A stretch of 7,545 bases of DNA from an uncultured Bacilli bacterium (lineage in GTDB: Bacteria; Bacillota_I; Bacilli_A; RF39; UBA660), in the NCBI GenBank assembly GCA_910578745.1, contig CAJTSN010000061.1:1-7545 (forward strand), written 5' to 3'. The notes below the pieces were generated by a model. The model saw only the letters and a program-made list of their open reading frames with translations. It was not told the DNA's origin and searched no databases. The position numbers and the translations under genes are program-made. Below are positions 1 to 5,718 of this stretch, piece after piece; within the stretch, counting starts at the first letter, position 1, and each line of letters opens with the position of its first letter.

Positions 1-538
1 AAGTAACATTTGGTATCAATTTCTCATTGATTTTACTTTTTAGAAAAAGACCATGCATTAAGTTTCTACTATTATACTTTATAATAATAGCAATACCTAG
101 TTTTTTAAATGCTTCATTAAATAGTGTTAATAATTCTACTTCAATAAATTGGCCTGATAATCCAACAACATCAACATCACATTGAGTAAACTTCTCTATT
201 CTTTCTAGTTTGACTGGACCATCTCTAAAAGATTTCGCTATCTCATACCTTTTAAATGGCATTTTTAAATTCTTCTTATTTAAAGCGATAAATTTTGCAA
301 AAAGAGCCGTTAAATCATACCTAAGTCCTAACTGTCTTTCTCCTTGATCGCTTAATTTATATATTTCCTTTAAAATATCATTATCCTTATCGTATTTATC
401 ACTTAAAATATCATAATACATAAGTATTGGTGTTTCTATCGAATTATAGCCATATTCTTCAAATAATTTATATAATTATCTTATCTTTTGTTCATTGAGT
501 AAATAATCATAACCAGCCTTCACATTCTGTATTTTTAT
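1..538 (-). pseudogene. Histidyl-tRNA synthetase paralogue (HisS/HisZ-like), broken, 3' end outside window
   Basis: The reverse strand encodes the N-terminal third of a class II histidyl-tRNA synthetase-like protein. Recognisable parts are an N-terminal block reading IQNVKAGYDYLLNEQKIR, a motif 1 region (EEYGYNSIETPIL), the HisRS block LGLRYDLTALFAKF, and motif 2 around FRDGPVKLERIEKFTQCDVD. The position expected to hold ATG is ATA (536-538). An in-frame TAA at 476-478 follows KIR, and about five residues seem to be missing before LYKLFEEYGY, so a small deletion is likely. Motif 2 normally has a GRxREF-type core; here it reads ERIEKF, so a conserved Arg and Gly are gone. The gene overlaps the 3' end of the SLOG gene and sits last in the His-attenuated operon. 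Class II HisRS folds also occur in HisZ regulatory subunits, but no hisG is present. I infer a pseudogene of a paralogue. The housekeeping hisS would be elsewhere. Confidence 0.8.
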
Positions 539-1067
539 ATCTCTTCACCCCCTCTTCTATTGCTTTTTCTAAGGCTTCTCTTTCAGAACTGGCACTTATA
601 CATTTGATTCTCTTTCTTTCATCAAGAAATTGATTCGATAAACTTTCAGCCCAACCCCCAAATTTGTTTACTACAATAATAGGAATGCCAGCCTGATAAG
701 CAATCGCTATTTCTGTTAAAGTTCCTGACCCTCCCGCTATTGCAATAATCACATCGCAAGAAAGCACTAAACTAAATTCTCTTCCTCCACCTATTTCAAG
801 ACCAGAATGAATTAATATAGTGGGGCTATATTCCCCATAAACCCTTTTCTCTTTACCTCCTACAACTCCAACCGTTATACCTCCACATTTTGTTGCTTCT
901 TTTGAAGCTTCAGTTGATAGAGAAGTATATTCTTTTTCAGCCCCGTAAATTAAAATATTACCAGATTCTGCAATTAATCTTCCTAAGGTTCTTGAAAATT
1001 TTAATGCCTCTTCACTATATTTAAGATCGGCCGCTGAGCCCATAACTCCTATTTGTAATTTTTTCAT
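507..1067 (-). CDS. SLOG/TIGR00725-family (LOG-like, DprA/Rossmann-type) nucleotide-binding protein
   Basis: This is an intact 186-residue protein with a Rossmann-like fold. It opens with a beta-strand and glycine turn (LQIGVMGSAAD), has a GGGRE segment at residues 93-97, and carries the family signature AGGSGTLTE at 111-119. That is the counterpart of the PGGxGTxxE motif of LOG phosphoribohydrolases. The leading Pro is Ala here, which places it nearer the TIGR00725/SLOG group than true cytokinin-type LOG enzymes. The family binds nucleotides or nucleotide-derived ligands; the substrate of this member is unknown. The ATG overlaps the phosphoribosyltransferase stop as ATGA (1064-1067) and has an AAGGAGA site upstream, so the two are translationally coupled. 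The 3' end overlaps the start region of the HisRS paralogue. It is the only apparently intact gene of this operon. Pairing with a phosphoribosyltransferase suggests ribosyl-nucleotide chemistry, which is inference. Confidence 0.85.
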   Translation of the reverse strand: MKKLQIGVMGSAADLKYSEEALKFSRTLGRLIAESGNILIYGAEKEYTSLSTEASKEATKCGGITVGVVGGKEKRVYGEYSPTILIHSGLEIGGGREFSLVLSCDVIIAIAGGSGTLTEIAIAYQAGIPIIVVNKFGGWAESLSNQFLDERKRIKCISASSEREALEKAIEEGVKRYKNTECEGWL

Positions 1068-1952
1068 AATCGGTTCATCTCCTTTTTTAAAACTTTGACC
1101 ACTTCTTGGTTTGGCTTTGTATTTATTATTCTTTCTGGTAATTCTTTCATTACTATTTTTTGTTTTTTTAATTTTTCAATTTCTTCCCACAAATAAATAC
1201 TTCTCTCTAAGCAGTTTTTAGAAAATTCTTTTTCATACTCTTCTGGTATAGAAGCTCTTTCACATGGATTTCCATAAGGCTTAAAATAGGGAGATTTCCA
1301 TAAACCATTTTGCGTATCCATCATAATTCCAGAGCCTGCAATTCCAAAATAAAAATCTCTTTCACAAATTTGATCGATTACATTCTCTCCTAATCTATAA
1401 TTACATCTAAGTCCATATTTTAACAATTCATTAAAATATTGGTAGGCACTTTCCGTACAAATCGAACTAATAATTCCAACTACATTGATTTCTAATCGAG
1501 TAAATCTATTAATAATTTGCTTTAAAACACTTCCCGTAAATACGACATCATCAGCGAGTAAAATATCTTTTCCTTTCAATATTTTACATAATCTTTCGAG
1601 TTGTATATCTAAAGTTTCCTTCTTTCTAGAAATAATTTCATTGCTTCCATCAACTCTTGTACAATCTAGAAAATAAATCGTTTCATTATCTGGTTGGATA
1701 TATATTTTATCTAGAGTAACAATGGGGATATTCACCACCAATCAAATCATTCATACACATCATTTCTTCTTCGTTAATAATGGTTACTTTTCCTTTAAAT
1801 ATCTTGTTCACATCTCTTTTAAAATTATCTCTTATTTCTTTTATAACTTCATCATTCGGTATAAATTGATATTTATAATCAAAAGCGTTTATACCATTCA
1901 AAATTCTTTTAATATCATCACTAAATACAATTCCTTCATTAATTTTTTTCAT
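1064..1952 (-). pseudogene. Type I phosphoribosyltransferase-like gene, frameshifted
   Basis: Two overlapping reading frames together make one protein of about 295 residues. The 5' part (1952-1707, 81 codons) starts at ATG with AGGAGA six bases upstream and ends in LIGGEYP before running out of frame. The 3' part (open from 1741 to 1064) continues as IVTLDKIYIQP and holds the PRPP-binding loop LLADDVVFTGS, typical of type I phosphoribosyltransferases. The only start for the 3' part is a TTG without a ribosome site. The frames meet at four C residues (plus-strand GGGG, 1724-1727). Removing one C gives the smooth join GGEYPIVTLDK, so I read this as a one-base insertion. Ribosomal +1 slippage at CCC-C is a less likely alternative that would rescue the protein. 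It is the first gene after the His leader and overlaps the SLOG gene by ATGA. Its base or nucleotide substrate cannot be named. Confidence 0.75.
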
Positions 1953-1981
1953 AATAATCTCCTCTTCTCTTATTTTTAATC

Positions 1982-2012
1982 AAAAAAGCTATACAAGTAG
2001 TACCTGTATAGC
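1982..2012 (-). terminator. Intrinsic terminator of the His attenuator
   Basis: On the minus strand GCTATACAGG (2012-2003) pairs with CTTGTATAGC (1997-1988), a 10-bp stem with one G-U pair and a 5-base loop. Six T residues (1987-1982) follow directly. The hairpin sits between promoter and first gene, about 30 bases before the phosphoribosyltransferase ATG, so it can only act as an attenuator. Its left arm can pair instead with an upstream segment (2050-2039). Confidence 0.9.
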
Positions 2013-2104
2013 ACAATAATAATTATTATTATTTATAAGCTAGATACAAGCACCACAAATAGCACTTGTACCTACAACAATTTTAATGTCGTATTAACAA
2101 GTGC
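1988..2104 (-). promoter_or_regulatory. Alternative hairpins of a histidine transcription attenuator
   Basis: Five complementary segments lie in order on the transcript. A is GCACUUGU (2104-2097, inside the leader peptide and including a His CAC codon). B is UAGGUACAAGUGC (2074-2062). C is GUGCUUGUAUCUAGC (2053-2039). D is GCUAUACAGG (2012-2003). E is CUUGUAUAGC (1997-1988). A pairs with B over 8 perfect bases. B pairs with C over 13 bp including G-U pairs. C pairs with D over 10 bp with a 2-base bulge. D pairs with E as the terminator. A 16-base palindrome (2030-2015) lies between C and D. Inferred logic: a ribosome stalled at the triple His leaves A free, so A:B and C:D form and transcription continues. 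A ribosome that reaches the leader stop covers A, so B:C and D:E form and transcription ends. Confidence 0.8.
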
Positions 2105-2151
2105 AGATTAATATGATGATGTTGTCTAATGATTTGTTTTAAAATAATCAT
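2083..2151 (-). CDS. Histidine-rich leader peptide (22 aa) of the attenuator
   Basis: This is a 22-codon ORF starting at ATG 2151-2149, with a strong AAGGAAGG ribosome site (2165-2158) six bases upstream, about 15 to 25 bases after the predicted transcription start. Five of the 22 residues are His: three in a row (codons 11-13, reading HHHINLH), one at codon 17 and one as the last sense codon. Such density is typical of his-operon leader peptides, whose role is to make the ribosome sense charged tRNA-His rather than to make a working protein. The ORF overlaps segment A of the hairpin switch and ends nine bases before segment B. A chance origin looks unlikely given the combination of promoter, ribosome site, His run and downstream terminator. 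Confidence 0.88.
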   Translation of the reverse strand: MIILKQIIRQHHHINLHLLIRH

Positions 2152-2180
2152 AATAATCCTTCCTTTCAAAAAGTAATTAG

Positions 2181-2209
2181 AGTATAGCATATTTATATTT
2201 ACTTGTCAA
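2181..2209 (-). promoter_or_regulatory. Sigma-A promoter of the His-attenuated operon
   Basis: On the minus strand there is TTGACA (2209-2204), a 17-base spacer and TATACT (2186-2181), with a TG one base before the -10 box. This is a near-consensus vegetative promoter. Transcription would start near 2174-2178, just upstream of the leader peptide ribosome site. Confidence 0.9.
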
Positions 2210-2221
2210 AATATAAATTAA

Positions 2222-2252
2222 GGGTTTTAAAAAAAACGAGTCGATTTTTAAA
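2222..2252 (-). terminator. Possible weak terminator after the HAD phosphatase gene
   Basis: An imperfect inverted repeat lies just past the phosphatase stop: GGTTTAAAAA on the minus strand pairs with a run of T followed by AAAACC. The stem is A-T rich, and the T tract lies inside the stem rather than after it, so the call is weak. It is in the right place to separate the upstream operon from the promoter at 2209. Confidence 0.3.
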
Positions 2253-2257
2253 CCATT

Positions 2258-3070
2258 TTATTTTTTTGTTAAAATTCTTTTTTCTAAAAAATCGGCCACT
2301 CCATCATGATTATTATCATTTGTTATATAATCCGCTATCTCTTTTAAACTTGGTAAGGCATTGCCCATAGCTACTGTAACGCCACATTCATTAAACATAG
2401 AAATATCATTATGATCATCACCTATTGCTATTCTATTTTCTTTAACAATATTAAATATTTTACAAAAATGTTTTACAGCCTCACCTTTAGATGAATTCTC
2501 ATCTACAATGTCATAATATATGGTTCCTTCTTTAGGAAAATTTGAATCCACAAGAGATTTATGCTGATTTATAATCTTAACAAATTTAACTTTATCAATT
2601 TTGTCTTTCATTGACTTTACAATATCAAAATCAGGACTTGCTATTGTTACTGCAATGGGTTTGTTCTTCTCAAGAAATGTCTCTAGTGGTAAATCAAATA
2701 AAATTTCTTCATCAGGATGCTTAATTGTATTTACATACCTTGTTCCATTACACGCCAAGATAAACCGAATATTCGAAAGATTTGCAAATGAAAATAATTC
2801 AAGTATGCTTTCACTATTCATAGGATTTTCATATAAAATTTTTTTATTTCCACCATCATAAATTCCTGCACCATTATTATATATAATATATTGACTACCT
2901 TTTATTTCTCTATTTAATTTTTCTGCATAATCACATGGCCTTCCAGTACAAAGAATTGGTTCATAACCTAACTCTTTTACACTTTTTAGAGCAACTAGAG
3001 TTCTTTCTGAGACTTCTTTGCTATCATTTCTTAAAGTTCCATCAACATCTATAAATATTGCTTTTTCCAT
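2258..3070 (-). CDS. Cof-type HAD-IIB phosphatase
   Basis: This is a complete 270-residue haloacid dehalogenase-fold hydrolase, at the usual length for the Cof/YidA group. It carries motif I DVDGT at residues 8-12 (catalytic Asp pair 8 and 10), motif II CTGRP at 41-45, the conserved Lys at 195 (SSKGEA), and motif IV GDDHND at 217-222. The C2-type cap sits between motifs II and III. Family members dephosphorylate sugar phosphates, nucleotides, flavin or pyridoxal phosphates; the substrate cannot be read from sequence. The ATG at 3070 has AGGTGAG six bases upstream and lies 11 bases after the preceding small gene, so it is in the same operon. It is the last gene before the promoter of the His-attenuated unit. 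All catalytic motifs are intact. Confidence 0.93.
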   Translation of the reverse strand: MEKAIFIDVDGTLRNDSKEVSERTLVALKSVKELGYEPILCTGRPCDYAEKLNREIKGSQYIIYNNGAGIYDGGNKKILYENPMNSESILELFSFANLSNIRFILACNGTRYVNTIKHPDEEILFDLPLETFLEKNKPIAVTIASPDFDIVKSMKDKIDKVKFVKIINQHKSLVDSNFPKEGTIYYDIVDENSSKGEAVKHFCKIFNIVKENRIAIGDDHNDISMFNECGVTVAMGNALPSLKEIADYITNDNNHDGVADFLEKRILTKK

Positions 3071-3081
3071 ATAATTCTCAC

Positions 3082-3375
3082 CTACTTTACCTTTCCTATC
3101 AACTTATTTACAGGTCCTGAATCCATTCTTTCAATGGTCTGTTTTGATACATCTGCTATGTGAGGTACTATAAACAAATTATTTCTAAACTTAGAAAATG
3201 ATTCTTCATTTCCATTGAAATCTATATCAAGTTCTACATAGAAGTTTTTATGCTCATCTGTTTTAAATGTAGTAATAAAATTTGCTATTGTTTTCATGAA
3301 TTCAATTTTATTCCTTGATATTAAATTTCTAGGTTCGTCCTCTAAAGAAGAATCATTTATATTTAACTATCTCAT
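3082..3375 (-). pseudogene. Small unrecognised gene with in-frame stop at codon 3
   Basis: An ATG at 3375-3373 with an AGAGG ribosome site seven bases upstream, 10 bases after the nucleotidase stop, reads Met-Arg and then TAG (3369-3367). The same frame then stays open for 94 codons to the stop at 3082. Between the TAG and the next ATG (3297) it reads like protein (for example SLEDEPRNLISRNKIEF). Starting at 3297 gives 71 residues, but that ATG has only a distant AAGGA about 14 bases away. I therefore read the gene as about 97 codons with a nonsense mutation, though a shortened product from 3297 is possible. I do not recognise the family. It is acidic at the start, mixed alpha/beta in feel, with no membrane segment or signal peptide. 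Its operon position between two phosphatases hints at the same pathway. Confidence 0.55.
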
Positions 3376-3385
3376 AATACGACCT

Positions 3386-3946
3386 CTACTCCCTATCTAT
3401 TAAAATCTCTTCTATTTCTTTCCAATTATCGACTCTAATTATGTTTTGACTCTCTAATTCCTCATCTGTTAAATTTTTATTATGCCAAGCCGTAAATAAT
3501 AATTTTGTTTTTGCACCTTCGATATTATTTATTTTATCATCAATTTTAATATCACAATTCACAATAGATTTATCTGCAGTAAAAATGAAATTTCTAGGTT
3601 CAATAAAATCCAACTTTTCATATAAAAACTTATATTTATTCTTCAAATTATTCCCTGCATATTCTACAATTTCTCGCCAAATATAATCCGTGCATATATA
3701 GATTTTATAATATTTACTTAATTTTCTTAATGTATCATAACAATCTGGTAATAATGTTGCATTTTCATACATATCCATATCTTTAAACTTACTAAAAAAA
3801 TCTTCCTTTTTATCTCCTAAAATATCTTGAATATAGTAGTTTGTAATACTATTATAATCAGGTCGATAACCAAGATAATCTTCTAATATTTTAGAGAAAT
3901 TACCATAAGTTAATACATCATCCATATCAACCATTATTGTTTTCAT
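3386..3946 (-). CDS. 5'(3')-deoxyribonucleotidase-like HAD protein (NT5C type)
   Basis: This is a HAD-fold protein of 186 residues from the ATG at 3946. Motif I is VDMDDVL with Asp7 and Asp9. Motif II is the Thr of YICTDYIW (Thr86). Lys126 lies in TADKSI, and the acidic pair IDD (136-137) forms motif IV. Length and motif spacing fit the NT5C/YorS-like group, which removes phosphate from deoxyribonucleoside monophosphates. An upstream in-frame ATG at 3967 would add seven residues but has no ribosome site, and the family begins just before motif I, so 3946 is preferred. It overlaps the MazG-like gene by 20 bases. A MazG-type enzyme that turns NTPs into NMPs next to a monophosphatase suggests step-wise breakdown of a (modified) nucleotide, which is inference from context. 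Confidence 0.85.
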   Translation of the reverse strand: MKTIMVDMDDVLTYGNFSKILEDYLGYRPDYNSITNYYIQDILGDKKEDFFSKFKDMDMYENATLLPDCYDTLRKLSKYYKIYICTDYIWREIVEYAGNNLKNKYKFLYEKLDFIEPRNFIFTADKSIVNCDIKIDDKINNIEGAKTKLLFTAWHNKNLTDEELESQNIIRVDNWKEIEEILIDRE

Positions 3947-4223
3947 TTGAATACCACTTTCTTTCATTTAATTCAGATTTTAATTTGTGACATCTCTCTA
4001 AATCTATATCATAACAATTTGCTAGAGCACATACATAATAGAGTACATCATAAAGTTCTTCCTCAATAGAATCTTTAATATCATTCGCATTCATTCTTTT
4101 GTCTTTTCTAATAACCTCAGATAATTCTCCAACTTCTTCAATAAGTTTCATAAAATATTTTTCTTTTAATTCCGGCTTATAATCTCTTTCTTTAATAAAA
4201 TTTTGTAAATCTATTATTTGCAT
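3927..4223 (-). CDS. MazG-like nucleotide pyrophosphohydrolase
   Basis: This is a complete 98-residue all-alpha protein of single-domain MazG type. The metal-binding signature is present: EEVGE at residues 29-33, then ExxD as Glu56-Leu-Tyr-Asp59, giving the EExxE...ExxD pattern that holds Mg ions in MazG and dimeric dUTPases. These enzymes hydrolyse (d)NTPs to (d)NMP and pyrophosphate. The length matches short MazG proteins rather than the two-domain E. coli form. The ATG at 4223 has GGTGG close upstream and lies 9 bases after the Nudix remnant stop, so it belonged to the same operon. Its 3' end overlaps the deoxyribonucleotidase. Since dinD interrupted the upstream gene, its transcription may now depend on the dinD promoter. 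Confidence 0.9.
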   Translation of the reverse strand: MQIIDLQNFIKERDYKPELKEKYFMKLIEEVGELSEVIRKDKRMNANDIKDSIEEELYDVLYYVCALANCYDIDLERCHKLKSELNERKWYSNENNNG

Positions 4224-4232
4224 ATTACCACC

Positions 4233-4487
4233 TTACATCTTTCTTATTTCATGTTTTAAAACTTTACAACTATTATCTAACATAAACTTTCCTTCAAACA
4301 ATTCATTCTTAAATAAATAGGGAGTAAATTTTTTATTTTGATCAAATTGATTTATTTTTTCCAAATCCTCAAAATGAATCCATTCTAAAGTTCCCTCTTC
4401 AGAAACCTCTAATAACTCCCCTATATAATCTTCAGCAGTATAAACAAAAATTATTCCCTCTACTGAATCCTTCCAATAGGATATTCC
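4233..4487 (-). pseudogene. Nudix hydrolase, C-terminal fragment
   Basis: After dinD, in another frame and partly overlapping its 3' end, about 84 codons read as the C-terminal half of a MutT/Nudix protein. They begin at GISYWKDSVEGIIFVYTAED, continue through GTLEWIHFEDL, and end with a typical FEGKF block near the stop TAA (4235-4233). There is no start codon and no Nudix box, because the N-terminal half lies on the other side of the dinD insert (5718-5517). The two parts rejoin in frame at AAGGAAT to give KEGISYWK. The stop lies 9 bases before the MazG ATG, so this was its operon partner. Nudix proteins of this kind hydrolyse nucleoside diphosphate-X substrates. The fragment cannot be functional. 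Confidence 0.85.
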
Positions 4488-5317
4488 TTAATTTGTAATT
4501 TTCTTCTTTCTTTTTCTAACTCTTTTAAACTTTTCCTCGGAGTTGGGCAATTTTCAGGCATTGCTCCACCTAATCTTTTAATTGTATTACGTACTTCTTT
4601 TCCTACTTCATAATGTGTTTTATTAGCATCACTTTCAGTTTTAATATCTTCTCTTTCTAGTTTTTGTTCTGTTTGAGTTATTCTAAATAAATTAGCTGCC
4701 AATTCAACACTCCCCATATTATCTAAAATATCTTCTCTATATCTTAGCCCTTTTCTTTTGGCAATATCATCAGCTGTTTCGCCATTGTATAAGCCTTTAT
4801 AGCCAAAATTATGAAATTTATCAAAGTTTTTAACACCAGCATTTTTCGCGGTTTGATTTAAAGAATAATTTCCTTTTCTAGTTAAGTTTCTTTGATAAAA
4901 CCTCTTTTCATCTTCTGACAACTTATCATATTGTTCTTTCAAAATTTCTTGTTTTCTCGTTTGTATTGCAAAATAAGTTTGACCTAGTGCAACTACTTCC
5001 TTTCTTGAATCAGCATTTTGAACAATTAAATAACATGCGTATCTATTTAATTTGTAATCTAATATTTTTTTCACCCCACCATTAGGCATTTTAGATGTTT
5101 TCCTGACCTCAGGAAAACATTCAACTATATTATAATTACTATTTTCGCAAGCTACCATAGCACTTTTTATAACTTTATGGAAGTTTTCCCATTTACTATA
5201 CTCTAGTGCTATCATTAATTCTCTAGCACACCAATATTCATAGCCATTTTCATCAATATGCTTTATTCCTTCAAAAGTGGTATTCTTTTTTATATTTTTA
5301 TTTATTATTTTATTCAA
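4460..5317 (-). CDS. dinD: DinD, DNA damage-inducible protein D (BRO-N domain)
   Basis: This is a 285-residue protein that I recognise as DinD. It has an N-terminal BRO-N-like domain (about residues 16-115, including GYEYWCARELMIALEYSKWENF) and a conserved C-terminal part with KNFDKFHNFGYKGLYNG and THYEVGKEVRNTIKRLGG. E. coli DinD is SOS-induced and inhibits RecA-mediated strand exchange; its role in Firmicutes is untested. The start is TTG at 5317 with a perfect GGAGG seven bases upstream. The gene does not belong to the surrounding operon: it lies in a segment of about 1.03 kb inserted in a Nudix gene. Its last residues (roughly EYPIGRIQ) and stop codon come from Nudix sequence read in another frame, so the C-terminus is probably altered. 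I see no canonical Gram-positive LexA box upstream. Confidence 0.9.
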   Translation of the reverse strand: MNKIINKNIKKNTTFEGIKHIDENGYEYWCARELMIALEYSKWENFHKVIKSAMVACENSNYNIVECFPEVRKTSKMPNGGVKKILDYKLNRYACYLIVQNADSRKEVVALGQTYFAIQTRKQEILKEQYDKLSEDEKRFYQRNLTRKGNYSLNQTAKNAGVKNFDKFHNFGYKGLYNGETADDIAKRKGLRYREDILDNMGSVELAANLFRITQTEQKLEREDIKTESDANKTHYEVGKEVRNTIKRLGGAMPENCPTPRKSLKELEKERRKLQIKEYPIGRIQ

Positions 5318-5523
5318 ATTAATGCCTCCATAAATATATTATACTATAAATTTAAATCATTTCCTTTAAAACAGATGAAAATTTATAATCGAATATGAGA
5401 AAATACCACAAAATCTAGAATGTCTTATAAATAAAGGCTTTAAAAGTATTTTTGTCGCAACACGGCCTATTTCACACTTGCGAAATGTATATACAAATAG
5501 TAGATTTAACATTTAAATTCCTT
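4483..5523. mobile_element. dinD-bearing insert flanked by 7-bp direct repeats
   Basis: ATTCCTT (AAGGAAT on the minus strand) occurs at 4483-4489 and 5517-5523, exactly at the two points where Nudix coding sequence stops and resumes. Removing one repeat plus the roughly 1.03 kb between restores the reading GGA-ATA-TCC-TAT-TGG (Gly-Ile-Ser-Tyr-Trp) continuous with the upstream half. The repeats look like a target-site duplication or a short-homology junction. The insert holds dinD and its upstream region but no transposase or recombinase, and I see no clear terminal inverted repeats. How it moved is unknown. Confidence 0.7.
5318..5516 (-). promoter_or_regulatory. dinD upstream region with -10 box and operator-like palindrome
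   Basis: This gene-free part of the insert holds the dinD ribosome site (GGAGG) and a TATAAT-like -10 box on the minus strand around 5340-5348 without a good -35. It also holds an 18-base near-palindrome ATTTCACACTTGCGAAAT at 5469-5486 (8-bp arms, one mismatch). A 48-codon ORF (5512-5366, minus, AAGGA site) is open here, but its ribosome site is the flanking repeat itself and its product matches nothing I know, so I do not call it a gene. Confidence 0.4.
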
Positions 5524-5718
5524 CTTTTCAAAGGAAAGTTTTTAAATACAATTGTATTTACAACTAAAATTATTCCTGTGTCATTTGAATAATAATACCC
5601 CTCTTTCAAATTTACCATCTAAAAGTGCATATACTTTTCCCTATTTTTTATAAAAATTAATCATTAATACTTTATTGTCTTTCTTTAAATAACAAGCGGT
5701 TGCATTTAAGTGCGCTAT
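5517..5718 (-). pseudogene. Nudix hydrolase, N-terminal fragment, decayed
   Basis: Directly after the ASCH gene, the minus strand reads HLNATACYLKKDNKVLMINF, then YKK-stop-GKVYALLDGKFERG, an N-terminal MutT/Nudix pattern in which the stop (TAG, 5643-5641) replaces a Trp and LLDGKFERG replaces the usual PPGGKFExGE. A one-base deletion near 5600 moves the frame to QMTQE, followed by further stops, then LYLKTFL and KEGI at the dinD insert boundary. The expected ATG is ATA (5718-5716), overlapping the ASCH stop. The Nudix box (GX5EX7REUXEEXGU) is no longer readable. With the fragment at 4487-4233 the original gene would be about 151 codons, a normal Nudix length. The many lesions suggest decay well after, or independent of, the insertion. 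Confidence 0.8.

Noticed and set aside
1739..1741. TTG at 1741 as the true start of the phosphoribosyltransferase
   Set aside because: It has no ribosome site, and the upstream frame reads smoothly into it once one C is removed, with a proper ATG and AGGAGA at 1952.
1485..1979. Plus-strand open frames antisense to the phosphoribosyltransferase gene
   Set aside because: They lack ribosome sites and recognisable motifs, and their Phe/Ile-rich composition is what an AT-rich antisense frame gives.
2015..2030. AT palindrome AATAATAATTATTATT as a separate regulatory site
   Set aside because: It is low-complexity AT sequence between attenuator segments C and D. It may help bring them together, but nothing supports an independent role.
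1953..2180. T-box riboswitch for the HisRS-paralogue operon
   Set aside because: I see no T-box consensus or specifier stem. The His-rich translated leader with overlapping hairpins explains the region better.
2601..2861. Plus-strand 86-codon open frame inside the HAD phosphatase gene
   Set aside because: It is fully antisense to a gene with all catalytic motifs and has no ribosome site or known domain.
3965..3967. ATG at 3967 as start of the deoxyribonucleotidase
   Set aside because: It lacks a ribosome site and adds seven residues before motif I that the family does not need; 3946 is more plausible.
5366..5512. 48-codon ORF upstream of dinD on the minus strand
   Set aside because: Its ribosome site is the insert-flanking repeat, it has no recognisable family, and it occupies the dinD upstream region. 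It is probably chance, though not excluded.
5318..5516. LexA/SOS box for dinD
   Set aside because: No GAAC-N4-GTTC type site is visible; the nearest AT-rich look-alike (around 5389-5400) does not match.
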